Source: JAXMAR01 sp046350295 (lineage in GTDB: Bacteria; Planctomycetota; Planctomycetia; Gemmatales; Gemmataceae). From it: a stretch of DNA of 64,000 bases. Location: assembly GCA_046350295.1 (NCBI GenBank), contig JAXMAR010000014.1, forward strand, positions 93,864-157,863. The letters are read 5' to 3'. Each line of letters opens with the position of its first letter. Positions within the stretch are counted from its first letter, which is position 1. Both the position numbers and the translations under genes were made by a program. Positions 8,983-17,052 of this stretch are shown in pieces. The notes under the pieces are model-generated. The model did not search any database. It had not been told where the DNA came from and was given only the letters and a program-made list of their open reading frames with translations.

Positions 8983-9440
8983 TCCGACACGTTTGGACAA
9001 TCATGTGTCGGTTTGCTGTGAATAATGCCGACACCAACAATACGTCCCTCATTGAAGTTCTTGAGGAACTGACCATACCGGTCCCCATGCCCGCTCAACC
9101 GGCAATGGGTATGATCCCTGCGATGTTTGACGTGGTGTCGTTATGGTGTAGAGAAGATCCTAACCAACCCGCTCGCGGATTTGGTCGCATGTCGCTCGTT
9201 GCTCCAGGAGGGGCCGAATTGATGGTACACGACTATGAGGTCAATCTCGAGGACCTGGGCCGGGTGCGACAGAATGTCCGAATGGTCGGATTTCCAACTC
9301 AATCGCCGGGACGTTACACTTTCCGCGTCGAACAACGAGAGCAAGAGACCATGCCCTGGACGGAATGCGCATCACTTCCCATCGAAGTCAAGATCGTTCG
9401 TCCCGAAACAGCGGGCCAAGGAAACGGACAAGCCCACTGA
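8979..9440 (+). CDS. DUF6941-like beta-sandwich protein (153 aa)
   Basis: It starts by a four-base ATGA overlap with the upstream gene. The pattern VLEELTIPVPMP, then FDVVSLWCRED, a GRMSLVAPGG turn, and FPTQSPGRYTFRVEQRE with LPIEV near the end is that of a family of short immunoglobulin-like bacterial proteins that I associate tentatively with DUF6941. Function is unknown for the family. It closes the three-gene unit; the next gene is convergent and only 28 bases away. Confidence 0.5.
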   Translation: MIRHVWTIMCRFAVNNADTNNTSLIEVLEELTIPVPMPAQPAMGMIPAMFDVVSLWCREDPNQPARGFGRMSLVAPGGAELMVHDYEVNLEDLGRVRQNVRMVGFPTQSPGRYTFRVEQREQETMPWTECASLPIEVKIVRPETAGQGNGQAH

Positions 9441-9468
9441 AAAGGCCGATCCGCGCTCGTCTCCATCG

Positions 9469-10011
9469 TCACTCCGCCGCATCCCCAAACATCAACCGCT
9501 GCCCCAAATTCCTCAACGTCACCCCATCCCCAGAAAACGTCAACACCCACACCCGATCAAAGTCCTTCCCCCGCCAGCGCGGCGTCTCCTTCACGCCAAA
9601 CGCCTTCGCCACGTCCTCGATCGCCGTGTGCTCCCAGCAGATCAGCACCGTCTTCCCCTCGTACTCCCGCTTCGTCTTGATCTCCTCCACCATCTTCAGG
9701 TAATCGCTGTGCGAATACACGATCACCTTCTGCATCAGCGCCGCCGCCACCGGCGCCACCGTCTCCACCGGCCGCTTCGACGGCCTCTTCATCGTGCTCT
9801 TCTGCGCATACACCGCCACCGGCCGTCCCTTCTCGAGCACCTCCGCCCGCTCGAGAAAATAGACCGCCAGCGCCGCCGCCCGCTCCCGCCCCCGCGCCGA
9901 CAAATGCTCATCCTCCCCCTTCTCCGCATGCCGGATGATGAGCACCTGCCCCGGCATCGCCAGAGCGCCGCTTCCCGCCAGCAACAGCGCGATCGCCAAC
10001 ACACGAGCCAT
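9469..10011 (-). CDS. Secreted histidine phosphatase superfamily protein (180 aa)
   Basis: A signal peptide (MARVLAIALLLAGSGALA) precedes the phosphohistidine motif LIIRHAEKG (residues about 23-31), followed by LSARGRERA. The second catalytic His is in ICWEHTAIEDVA (about residue 127). The expected arginine and acid positions seem present. The length suits a compact branch-2-like enzyme. It would hydrolyse phosphate monoesters outside the cytoplasm; the substrate is unknown. It is encoded against the direction of the phage genes, next to two other secreted proteins. Confidence 0.8.
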   Translation of the reverse strand: MARVLAIALLLAGSGALAMPGQVLIIRHAEKGEDEHLSARGRERAAALAVYFLERAEVLEKGRPVAVYAQKSTMKRPSKRPVETVAPVAAALMQKVIVYSHSDYLKMVEEIKTKREYEGKTVLICWEHTAIEDVAKAFGVKETPRWRGKDFDRVWVLTFSGDGVTLRNLGQRLMFGDAAE

Positions 10012-10025
10012 TGCCGCCTCCTTGG

Positions 10026-10101
10026 CTATCAGCTATCAGCTCTCAGCTATCAGCTTTCAGCCAATCCAAAAGCTGATAGCTGATAGCTGTTAGCTGATAG
10101 C
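10026..10101. repeat. CAGCTATCAGCT repeat with inverted arms (family F)
   Basis: Direct CAGCTATCAGCT units face AGCTGATAGCTGATAGC units across a short loop. It can form a long hairpin and lies between two minus-strand secreted-protein genes. Confidence 0.75.
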
Positions 10102-10108
10102 TCTCGCG

Positions 10109-10465
10109 TCACTTCACCCGCTTGAACTCCATCTTCTTCCCCTTCTCCTCCGCCGGCTGGATCACCAGCACGTCCGCGGTGAGCTTCTCGATGGTCCCCA
10201 TCTTCGTCTCGGTCTTGCCGTCCTTCTCGAAGGTCACCGTGATCTTGTCGTCCTTGACCTTGTAGGTCCCGTCCATCTTGTGCTCCGTGCCGTCAATCGT
10301 GTGCACGATGTGCAGCTTTCCTCCCTTGGTGAACGTCGCTTTCACGACGTCCTTGTCCTTGCCGGTCTCCCACGTCCCGACCAGCTTCTTCGCCTCGATC
10401 GCCCCGGCCTGCACCGTCAACCCGGCCGCGACAAACAGACACACCATCGCAATAACGTAACGCAT
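10109..10465 (-). CDS. Secreted lipocalin-like small protein (118 aa)
   Basis: The signal peptide MRYVIAMVCLFVAAGLTVQA is followed by a beta-strand-rich domain beginning KKLVGTWETGKDK, with the GTYKVKDDKITVTFEKDG turn typical of lipocalin-like calycin folds. It resembles the short Gemmata paralogous proteins (TIGR03066-like). AAGGAG precedes the ATG. Ligand unknown. A related protein is encoded 150 bases upstream on the same strand. Confidence 0.7.
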   Translation of the reverse strand: MRYVIAMVCLFVAAGLTVQAGAIEAKKLVGTWETGKDKDVVKATFTKGGKLHIVHTIDGTEHKMDGTYKVKDDKITVTFEKDGKTETKMGTIEKLTADVLVIQPAEEKGKKMEFKRVK

Positions 10466-10554
10466 TCCAAACTCCTTCGAGAAAAGATGTGGCGACTTAC
10501 TCTTCCCTTCCGTGCCTTCCGGTTGTATTGCCCTACTTCTTCTTCCGCTTGCCT

Positions 10555-10600
10555 CCCCTCTCCCCTTCCGTTAGGGGGAGAGGGGCCGGGGGTGAGGGGG
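10555..10600. repeat. CCCCTCTCCCC repeat (family B)
   Basis: CCCCTCTCCCC and GGGGAGAGGGG arms are followed by GGGGGTGAGGGGG. It lies between the two lipocalin-like genes. Confidence 0.8.
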
Positions 10601-10615
10601 TTGCCTGCATGACCC

Positions 10616-11008
10616 CTACTTCTTCTTCCTCTCCCACGGTCCGCTCAACAGCGCCTCCGACCGTCCCTTGTTCGAATCCTTCACCTTGGTGAACGTCAGC
10701 TTGTCCCCCTCGAGCTTCCATTTGTACGTCCCCGTCTTGTCGGCCGCGTCCGGCGACAGGAACTTCCCCTTCTCGTCCGTGATCTCCATCTGGTCCTTCG
10801 TCACCTTGTACGTCCCTTCCAGCCCGAGCTCCCCATCCCGCTCCACCTTGAACTTCCCCTTCCCGTCGAGATGAATCGTCCACACCGCGTCATCATCCAG
10901 CTTCCGGCTGAACGCCCCCTTCACCCCGCCCCCCGTCTCCCCCGCCTGGATCAGACCCATTGTTAGCGCAAACACGCCAAAAGCCAAGCCAGAGCGCAAG
11001 AATCGCAT
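10616..11008 (-). CDS. Secreted lipocalin-like small protein (130 aa)
   Basis: The start is ATG 11008, chosen for GGAGGAGG upstream and the signal peptide MRFLRSGLAFGVFALTMGLI. The domain reads GAFSRKLDDDAVWTIHLDG, then LEGTYKVTKDQMEITDEKG, then GTYKWKLEGDKLTFTKV, alternating strands as in lipocalin-like proteins. It ends in WERKKK. It is a distant paralog of the neighbouring 118-residue protein. Location is periplasm or outside; ligand unknown. Confidence 0.7.
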   Translation of the reverse strand: MRFLRSGLAFGVFALTMGLIQAGETGGGVKGAFSRKLDDDAVWTIHLDGKGKFKVERDGELGLEGTYKVTKDQMEITDEKGKFLSPDAADKTGTYKWKLEGDKLTFTKVKDSNKGRSEALLSGPWERKKK

Positions 11009-11167
11009 CGCTTCCTCCTCCAGTAGCGGGCGCCACTCCGTGCGCCGTCGCAGTATGAAATGAACGACCGCCGAGCGAACTACCAACCTCGCGTTCCGGC
11101 GCCGCAGAGGAGACAATAAGGGAAGGAGGGGCGAGCGTCGAGGCATAAGCCCGATGCGTCCACCACC

Positions 11168-11208
11168 CAATTCCTCATTCCCCGTTCCCCGTTCTCGGTT
11201 CTTCATTT
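11168..11208. repeat. Pyrimidine-rich repeat (family G) before the protease gene
   Basis: Imperfect CCCCGTTCTCGGTTCTTCATT units end about 28 bases before the prohead protease start. Confidence 0.65.
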
Positions 11209-11236
11209 CTGCACTGGATTCCCCAACGAGGTGCCC

Positions 11237-12037
11237 ATGTCCCAGCTCCCCTTCCCCATGCCCATGACCGACCGCCAGGCTGCCACCCTCGACGCCCGCC
11301 TCATGTCTCTTCCCGACGACTTCCAGCCGCGCCGCCTCACCCTCAGCGCCGCCCCCACGCCGCAGCCCGAAGGCCGCTCCGACATCTCCTGGATCACCAC
11401 CGAGGCCCCCGACCGCCAGGGGGACGTCGTCCTCGCCGCCGGCATGGACGACGCCTACTTCCGCCTCAACCCCATCGTCACCCTGAACCACGACTACAGC
11501 CGCCCGCCCGTCGGCCGCTCCCTCTGGCGCAAGCTCACGCACGACAACCGCCAGACCGGCGTCAAAGCCAAGACCTACTACCCGCCGCGCCCCGCCGACT
11601 GGGCCCAAGGCCCCTGGCTCCCCGACCTCGCCTACGGCCTCCTGCAGGCCGGGCTCCTCAACGCCAAGTCCATCGGCTTCCTCCCTCTCAAGGTCCGCGC
11701 CCCGACAACGGACGAGATCCGCGCCAACCCCGCCTGGAGAACCGTCCGCTCCGTCGTCGAGCACTGGCTCCTCCTCGAATACGCCTGCTGCTACCTCCCC
11801 ATGCAGCCCGAAGCCGTCGTCGACCAGATTGACAGCATCCCCGTGCAGCTGCACGCCACCAACGCCGCGCAGCTGCAAGCGTCACGCACATTTTCCATTG
11901 ACCAACATAACGCCACGAGCCGCGCGCGCGAGAATATGTTCGCCGAAGTCCTTGCCTTCCTTAACTCTCCGCGCTTCCCTCAACTTCTCAACCAACGTCT
12001 ACAACGGACCTATCAAAAACATATCGGCATCGTTTAA
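11237..12037 (+). CDS. HK97-type prohead protease
   Basis: A 266-residue serine protease of the U35 family that cleaves scaffold and capsid precursors. ATG 11237 is preferred over an in-frame GTG at 11231. Family motifs in order are TTEAPDRQGDVV (residues 54-65), VTLNHDYSRPPVG with catalytic His85, and NAKSIGFLP with nucleophile Ser145. The last 50 residues (after about 215) have lower GC and no resemblance to the family. They may be translated repeat-derived sequence. Its position directly before the capsid gene is canonical. The gene appears intact. Confidence 0.85.
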   Translation: MSQLPFPMPMTDRQAATLDARLMSLPDDFQPRRLTLSAAPTPQPEGRSDISWITTEAPDRQGDVVLAAGMDDAYFRLNPIVTLNHDYSRPPVGRSLWRKLTHDNRQTGVKAKTYYPPRPADWAQGPWLPDLAYGLLQAGLLNAKSIGFLPLKVRAPTTDEIRANPAWRTVRSVVEHWLLLEYACCYLPMQPEAVVDQIDSIPVQLHATNAAQLQASRTFSIDQHNATSRARENMFAEVLAFLNSPRFPQLLNQRLQRTYQKHIGIV

Positions 12038-12280
12038 GATCAGGATATGGAGATGACACAACCAACGAACGCGACGCCCAACCAAGAAACATAACGTCTC
12101 GCCAGACCCCCAAATTGGAAATTGCTAATTGTCATTTGTCAATTGTCAATTTCCCGTGCGAGAACATCTCGCCGTCTTCGGCGCCGCGCCCGCCGCGTTC
12201 TTCGAACTGCGGCTAAACAACAAACCACGCACCCGCCACCAGTCACCAGCCACCACTCACCACTCACCAAGCACCCCGCC
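12038..12280. repeat. Repeat-filled leader of the capsid gene (families H, A, D)
   Basis: In order there is an AATTG repeat (about 12110-12153), an A-type palindrome (12181-12218, identical over its first 14 bases to the copy at 3291) and a CACTCACCA tract (12228-12270) ending ten bases before the ATG. No purine-rich ribosome site is visible. Confidence 0.7.
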
Positions 12281-13489
12281 ATGACCCCCATCACCACCGA
12301 CCCCGTCCCCGTCACGCCCCAGGCCAACGCCGACTGGCTCCCCGTCCTCACCCGCGCCCTCGATGACTCGCTCGACCGCGCCTTCGCCGGCCTCAAATCG
12401 CCCAAGGCCCACGGCTGGCAGCCCGCCGCCATCCCCACGGCCGACGACCCCCGCGCCGGCTTCAAGTCCCTCGGCGAATTCGCCCTCGCCGTCCGCCACG
12501 CCTGCCAGCCCGGCAACCGCCCCGACGACCGCCTGGCGCAGAAAGCGGCCGCGGGCATGGGCGAGGCCTTCGGCTCCGACGGCGGCTTCCTCGTCCCGCC
12601 CGAGTTCGCCGCCAAGCTCCTCGAACGCGTCTACGCCGATACCTCCCTCCTCGGCATGACCGACTCCTACACCATCGCCGGCAACTCCATCTCCTTCCCC
12701 CGCAACGCCGAGACGAGCCGGGCCAACGGCTCGCGCTGGGGCGGCGTCCGCGCCTACTGGCGCGAGGAAGGCGACCAGGCCACCGCCTCCAAGCCCACCT
12801 TCGGCCGCATCCAGCTCAATCTCCACAAGCTCTTCGTCCTCATCCACGCCTCCGACGAGCTCCTCGCCGACGTCCAGGGCCTCGCACTCGAGCAGTACCT
12901 CCTCCGCGTCGCCTCCGAGGAGATCAACTTCGTCGTCGGCGATTCCATCATCAACGGCTCCGGCGCCGGCCAGCCGCGCGGCATCATGGGCAGCAACTGC
13001 CTCATCACCGTCAGCAAGGAATCCGGCCAGGCCGCCGCCACCATCCAGTCGGAAAACATCGTCAACATGTGGTCCCGCCTCTGGGCCCCCTGCCGCCAGA
13101 ACGCCGTCTGGCTCATCAACCAGGACGTCGAGCCCCAGCTCCACTCGATGACCGTCGGCTCCGGCTCCGCCACCACGCTCGCCTACCTCCCGCCCGGCGG
13201 CCTCTCCACCAAGCCCTACGCCACCCTCCTCGGCCGGCCCGTCCTCCCCGTCGAATGGTGCGCCACCCTCGGCACGACCGGCGACATCCTCCTCGTCGAC
13301 CTCCAGCACTACGTCACCATCAACCGCGGCATCGAAAGCCAGATGTCCATCCACCTCCGCTTCGACTACGACGAATCGACCTTCCGCTTCATCTTCCGCG
13401 TCGACGGCCAACCCTGGTGGGCCGCCGCCCTGACGCCCTACAAGGGCTCGAACACGCAGAGCTGCTTCGTCGCCCTGCAAACGCGGTAA
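12281..13489 (+). CDS. HK97-fold major capsid protein
   Basis: A 402-residue capsid subunit. The N-terminal about 95 residues (to around QPGNRPDD) are the delta/scaffold region. The capsid domain begins near GEAFGSDGGFLVPPEF, a very typical HK97 phrase. HKLFVLIHASDELLADV, the helix with INGSGAGQPRGIMG, and WLINQDVEPQ are further hallmarks. The reading frame is intact and its composition matches other module genes. The start ATG 12281 follows a CACTCACCA tract rather than a Shine-Dalgarno. A-type palindromes in opposite orientation flank the gene at 12181 and 13501. Confidence 0.9.
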   Translation: MTPITTDPVPVTPQANADWLPVLTRALDDSLDRAFAGLKSPKAHGWQPAAIPTADDPRAGFKSLGEFALAVRHACQPGNRPDDRLAQKAAAGMGEAFGSDGGFLVPPEFAAKLLERVYADTSLLGMTDSYTIAGNSISFPRNAETSRANGSRWGGVRAYWREEGDQATASKPTFGRIQLNLHKLFVLIHASDELLADVQGLALEQYLLRVASEEINFVVGDSIINGSGAGQPRGIMGSNCLITVSKESGQAAATIQSENIVNMWSRLWAPCRQNAVWLINQDVEPQLHSMTVGSGSATTLAYLPPGGLSTKPYATLLGRPVLPVEWCATLGTTGDILLVDLQHYVTINRGIESQMSIHLRFDYDESTFRFIFRVDGQPWWAAALTPYKGSNTQSCFVALQTR

Positions 13490-13887
13490 AACGATCCGAT
13501 CGTTTAGCCGCAGTTCGCAGAACACGGCGGACGTTACGCCGCAGACAACCGAGTTCATCTCTCCGACCTCGCGACACGGCCGTCGCGAGCCCTCTCCGCG
13601 GGTCGGCACGCTCCACCTACCTCCACGCCACCGGAGCCCTGCTCGCCGCCCCGCGTTTCACCCCCCCTCGCGCGCCGACCGGCTCCGGCGCGCGAGGGCC
13701 ATGTCTCTCCCCGAGCCACTTTGATGGGTGGCACGTTGATGGGTGGCACGCCGGCGTGGGGTTGTCGCGCGGGGCAGCCACGCCCTTCGAAGACTCAGGC
13801 TTCGAAGACTCAGGGCGTGCCACCCACCCACCACCCACCAGCCACCACTCACCACCAACCACTCACCAACAACCACTCACCAAAGCC
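13490..13887. repeat. 398-base gap made of dispersed repeats
   Basis: The gap contains an A-type palindrome at 13501-13530 and a duplicated TGATGGGTGGCACG with an inverted CGTGCCACCCACCC partner (13720-13816). A TTCGAAGACTCAGG doublet and a CACTCACCA tract (13820-13883) ending four bases before the next start codon follow. No gene is recognised. Confidence 0.7.
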
Positions 13888-14373
13888 ATGAAACTCATCG
13901 AGAAGGCCCAGATCACCGCCGGCTTCGTCCCCCTCGACCTCCAGACCCAGCGCGACGGCGATTGGGTCGGCATGCAGGACTACAACCACCTCACCATCGT
14001 CTTCTACAAGGGCGTCGGCACGGCCAACGACGACCCGATCGTCACCCTCCAGCAGGCCCAGGACAACAGCGGCACGGGCGCCAAGGCCCTCACCTTCACC
14101 GAGATCTGGCGCAAGCAAGCCTCCGACGTGCAAACCGTCGCTCAGTTCACGAAGACCACGCAGTCCGCCGCCAACACCTACACGACGACCGCCGCCGCCA
14201 GCCAGGCCATCTGGGTCCTCGAAATCGACGCCGACATGCTCGACGTCGACGGCGGCTTCAAGTACGTCCGCCTCACCCTCAACGACATCGGCTCCAACCC
14301 TCAGCTCGGCTGCGTCCTCTACATCCTCACCGAGCCACGCTTCGCCGACGCCACCCCGCCCACCGCCCTGTAA
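13888..14373 (+). CDS. Probable phage structural protein (161 aa)
   Basis: No named family is recognised. The protein is beta-rich, without signal peptide or membrane segment: EKAQITAGFVPLDL, YNHLTIVFYKGVG, then QAIWVLEIDADMLD and FKYVRLTLNDIGSNPQ. Its position immediately after the capsid gene and its Thr/Ala-rich middle suggest a capsid decoration or head-stabilising protein, which is inference from order alone. Intact frame. Confidence 0.6.
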   Translation: MKLIEKAQITAGFVPLDLQTQRDGDWVGMQDYNHLTIVFYKGVGTANDDPIVTLQQAQDNSGTGAKALTFTEIWRKQASDVQTVAQFTKTTQSAANTYTTTAAASQAIWVLEIDADMLDVDGGFKYVRLTLNDIGSNPQLGCVLYILTEPRFADATPPTAL

Positions 14374-14381
14374 CCATCGAC

Positions 14382-14532
14382 GGCGAGCCGGGCGGCGTAA
14401 GCCCCCGGAGTAGAGCCTTCGGTTTCCGTCTCCTCCAGGAGAGACCGCGCCGGTTTCCGTCGCGCTCCTCCGGGGGCTCACGCCACCCGGCTCGCCTGAC
14501 TGCTCATTGTTCATTCTGCATTCTTCATTCTG
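14382..14532. repeat. Inverted pair of GGCGAGCCGGGCGGCG repeats (family C) plus family G tract
   Basis: The 29-base element at 14382-14410 is answered by its reverse complement at 14468-14496, giving a large potential stem-loop. A pyrimidine-rich TTCATTCTGCATTC tract follows to 14532. Confidence 0.8.
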
Positions 14533-14594
14533 CGCATCACCGCCAGCGTCGATTCCAGCGGCAACCGCTCCGCCGTCACCGTGGACGCCACCTG

Positions 14595-14891
14595 ATGTTC
14601 CCCCGCCACTACTTCGCCGCCCGTTTCTTCGCCCCGCGCTATTTCCCCGGCGAAATCGCCGTCGCCGTCTCGGGCGCCTTCATCGTCCTCGGCTTCGCCG
14701 CCGCCCTTTCCGACAACCTGGAGCTGACCATGAACCATTCCCCCGACATCGACCTGACCGCACGGGAAGCGGCGCTCATCGAAAGAAACGCGAGCCACGA
14801 CGACGTCCTGGCCCTGGACGCCGAGCACGCCGACCGCCTCGACCTCACCGCCGCCGCCGACCCGGACCTCCTCCTCACGATGCAGGAGTGA
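14595..14891 (+). CDS. Small module protein (98 aa)
   Basis: It begins MFPRHYFAARFFAPRYFPG, an aromatic/arginine-rich start, followed by one hydrophobic segment (VAVSGAFIVLGFAAALSD, about residues 23-40) and an acidic Ala/Asp-rich tail. Function is unknown. The ATG overlaps the stop of an upstream fragment as TGATG; that fragment (14533-14595, ITASVDSSGNRSAVTVDAT) looks like the C-terminus of a lost structural gene cut off by repeats. Confidence 0.5.
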   Translation: MFPRHYFAARFFAPRYFPGEIAVAVSGAFIVLGFAAALSDNLELTMNHSPDIDLTAREAALIERNASHDDVLALDAEHADRLDLTAAADPDLLLTMQE

Positions 14892-15116
14892 AACACGCGG
14901 GCGTCAGAGTAGTCGACTCGTCCCGCGCGTCGACAGGCCCCGCCACAAAGGGCGTCCCCCTCCCCGCGCCCTGGGACCTCGCCTGCTCAAGGACCGAGCA
15001 CGCTACTCTGACCCCGCCCCCAAGGACTCGCTTCTCACCAGTCTCCACTCACCAGCCACCGCTCACCACTCACCAGCCACCACTCACCAGCCACCACTTA
15101 CCAGCCACCGCTCACC
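14892..15116. repeat. Gap with an inverted repeat and a CACTCACCA tract
   Basis: GTCAGAGTAG (14903-14912) is inverted at 15003-15012 (CTACTCTGAC). A CACTCACCA tract occupies 15035-15116 and touches the next ATG directly. No gene is seen. Confidence 0.7.
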
Positions 15117-15466
15117 ATGCCCCCCGAACAAACCCTCCGCATCATCCGCGCCCAGGACCTGACGTTCCGCTTCCTCCTCGCCCCGCCGCGCGACATCACC
15201 GCCTGGACCGTCACCTTCCTCGTCCAGGACAAGCTCGCCGGCACAAACGCCATCAGCAAAACCGTCGGCTCCGGCATCACGCTGACCGACACCGGCAAAG
15301 GCGTTCTCGAAGTCGCCCTCGCCAAGGCCGACACCTCCGGCCTCACCGTCTCCTCCTCCTCGCCGCCGGCAAAGGCTACGTCTGGGAGCTGAAACGCACC
15401 AACGCCGGCCACAACGTCGTCCTCGCCCGCGGCCAGCTCATCCTCGAACAGGAAGTCGTCGCCTGA
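15117..15466 (+). pseudogene. BppU N-terminal-like structural protein, frameshifted
   Basis: From ATG 15117 the protein reads LRIIRAQDLTFRFLL, then ITAWTVTFLVQDKLAG and GSGITLTDTGKGVLEV. This is the immunoglobulin-like pattern of phage baseplate-upper-protein N-domains. At about 15350-15365, inside a CTCCTCCTC run, one base is missing. The remainder (AAGKGYVWELKRTNAG, then VVLARGQLILEQEVVA) continues in the next frame to a stop at 15464-15466. Without correction the product is a 91-residue truncation. Possible role: an adaptor on the particle surface. Confidence 0.65.
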
Positions 15467-15470
15467 CAAC

Positions 15471-15560
15471 GGCGAGCCGGGCGGCGTGAGCCCCCGGAGT
15501 GCGCGTCGGACGCGTGACAGGTCGCCGATCGCGCTCCGGGGCTACGCCGCCCGGCTCGCC
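15471..15560. repeat. Inverted pair of GGCGAGCCGGGCGGCG repeats (family C)
   Basis: Copies lie at 15471-15499 and, inverted, at 15534-15560. They fill the gap before the connector gene. Confidence 0.8.
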
Positions 15561-15575
15561 TTCCTCGGAGAAACC

Positions 15576-16424
15576 ATGGACCTCCTCACCCGCGAACGCG
15601 CCCTCCGCAACATCGCCGGGCTGACAAGCCCCACCGCAGCCGAATACCTCCTGATCGACAGCCTGATCGCCGCGGTCAGCGAAGCCGTCGAGCGCTACTG
15701 CTGCCGCGCCTTCGCCGTCCAGGCCTACGACGAACTTTACGACGGCAACGACCGCCCCACGCTCTTGCTTCGCAACTTCCCCGTCGTCTCCGTCGAGCGC
15801 ATCGCCTACGAGCCGGCGCCCGTTCTCACCGTGCAGAACACGTCCGCCTCGAACCAACGCGCCTCGATCAAGGTGAGCGCCGACGGCGTGACGCTGACGC
15901 GCGTCGCCTCCGGCGTCACGACGAGCGACAGCGTGACCTTCGCCGGGGCCGCAACGCTGAGCGCGCTGGCGACCGCCATCGCCGCCGTCGGCAATGGCTG
16001 GGGCGCTTCCGTGGCGTCGGGCTACGACAGCTACGCCTCCGCCGATCTCCGCGCCACCCAGGGCGCCTTCAACGCCAGGGACGCCGCCGCCGACCTGCGC
16101 ATCCACGTCCGCGAGCTGAGCGCCTTCGACGTGGACGAAACACGCGGCTACCTGCGCCGCGGCGCGCCCGGTTGCCTCTCGAGTCCGGTCTTCTACGGCG
16201 GCCACAACTTCTGGCGCGTCCTCTACACCGCCGGCTTCGATGTGGTCCCGGACGCCGTCCAGGAAGCCTGCGCCGAATGGGTCGCCGCCCTCTTCTGGCA
16301 ATCGAAACGCGACCCCGGCCTGACGCAGGAAGCGACCGTCGGCGTCACCTCGCATGTCGTCCTCCAGGACATGCCCGCCATGGCCCGAACGCTCCTCAGG
16401 CCCTATCGCGTGATCCGGATCTGA
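15576..16424 (+). CDS. Phage gp6-like head-tail connector protein
   Basis: A 282-residue protein, start ATG 15576 with GGAG upstream. The N-terminal TSPTAAEYLLIDSLIAAVSE helix followed by VERYCCRAFAVQAYDELYDG and LLLRNFPVVSVERI is characteristic of gp6-like connector/adaptor proteins. These bind below the portal and link head to tail. An insertion of about 110 residues in the middle (SASNQRASIKVSADGVTLTR onward) is beta-rich. The C-terminal part returns to the helical connector pattern (DVVPDAVQEACAEWVAALFW). Intact frame. Its presence implies that a tail or neck partner once existed. Confidence 0.8.
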   Translation: MDLLTRERALRNIAGLTSPTAAEYLLIDSLIAAVSEAVERYCCRAFAVQAYDELYDGNDRPTLLLRNFPVVSVERIAYEPAPVLTVQNTSASNQRASIKVSADGVTLTRVASGVTTSDSVTFAGAATLSALATAIAAVGNGWGASVASGYDSYASADLRATQGAFNARDAAADLRIHVRELSAFDVDETRGYLRRGAPGCLSSPVFYGGHNFWRVLYTAGFDVVPDAVQEACAEWVAALFWQSKRDPGLTQEATVGVTSHVVLQDMPAMARTLLRPYRVIRI

Positions 16425-16425
16425 A

Positions 16426-16612
16426 TGGGTGGCATGCTTTTGGGGGTCCTGTCACGGCTCGGTGTAGCGCCAGCTCACACCCCAAAAGCATGCTTGACCG
16501 TGCCCCGCAGACAATGCGACAGCGCCAGTCACACGTCGCGTCAACATGCTTTTGCGGTGCGAGCTGACAGTTCAATGACCCCTGGCCTGACCCGCAAAAG
16601 CATGCCACCCAA
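16426..16612. repeat. GGCATGCTTTTG repeats, alternating orientation (family E)
   Basis: GGTGGCATGCTTTTGGGGG (16428-16446) is followed by CCCCAAAAGCATGC (inverted), CATGCTTTTGCGG, and CCGCAAAAGCATGCCACCC (inverted). The four units could pair into a cruciform or structured transcript. A longer version occurs at 18986-19284. Confidence 0.8.
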
Positions 16613-16692
16613 CACGTTGCCCCTGACCCTGACTCCTGACCCCTCATTCCCGACGCTCGCCCCGCCCCAACCGCTCGCCCCTCGAGCCTCCC

Positions 16693-17046
16693 ATGCCCCT
16701 CACCACCAACACCACCGTCGACGCCTACCGCGGCGCCAACACGCCGCCCGCCGCTCCCGATGTCGCCGCCGTCGCCGGCTATCTGCGCTGCGTCTATCCC
16801 CAGGGCTACGAGCCGGGCGAAGGGAGCAGCGGCGCCACCCAGATCACGCACGTCTTCGACGTCCCGCTCGCCGCCGACATCCGTGACGGCGCCCAGACTC
16901 CCGGCACGCCCGGCGGCGACCTGCTCTACGTCCCGGACCAGAACGGCCCCCTCGTCTTCAACGTCATCTTCGTCGCCAGGATCGGCGACATCCGCCGCTG
17001 CTGGCTCCGCCGCGCCAGCGTCGTTTTCCCCACCACCACCCTGTGA
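16693..17046 (+). CDS. Hypothetical module protein (117 aa)
   Basis: No family is recognised. The sequence is soluble, with VAAVAGYLRCVYPQGYEPG, ATQITHVFDVPLAADIRD and DLLYVPDQNGPLVFNVIF. It lies six bases before the next gene and shares composition with the capsid gene. It may be a small head-completion or neck component by position only. Confidence 0.55.
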   Translation: MPLTTNTTVDAYRGANTPPAAPDVAAVAGYLRCVYPQGYEPGEGSSGATQITHVFDVPLAADIRDGAQTPGTPGGDLLYVPDQNGPLVFNVIFVARIGDIRRCWLRRASVVFPTTTL

Positions 17047-17052
17047 GCCGCC

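Noticed and set aside
12257..13609. Long minus-strand open frame opposite the capsid gene
   Set aside because: It is Gly/Ala/Val/Asp/Glu-rich with no domain and is the mirror of C-rich codons in a clear capsid gene. Similar mirrors occur opposite 6505-7680, 11237-12037 and 19793-21515.
15035..15116. Possible CRISPR-like array in CACTCACCA tracts
   Set aside because: Units are contiguous or nearly so with no unique spacers, and no cas genes are present.
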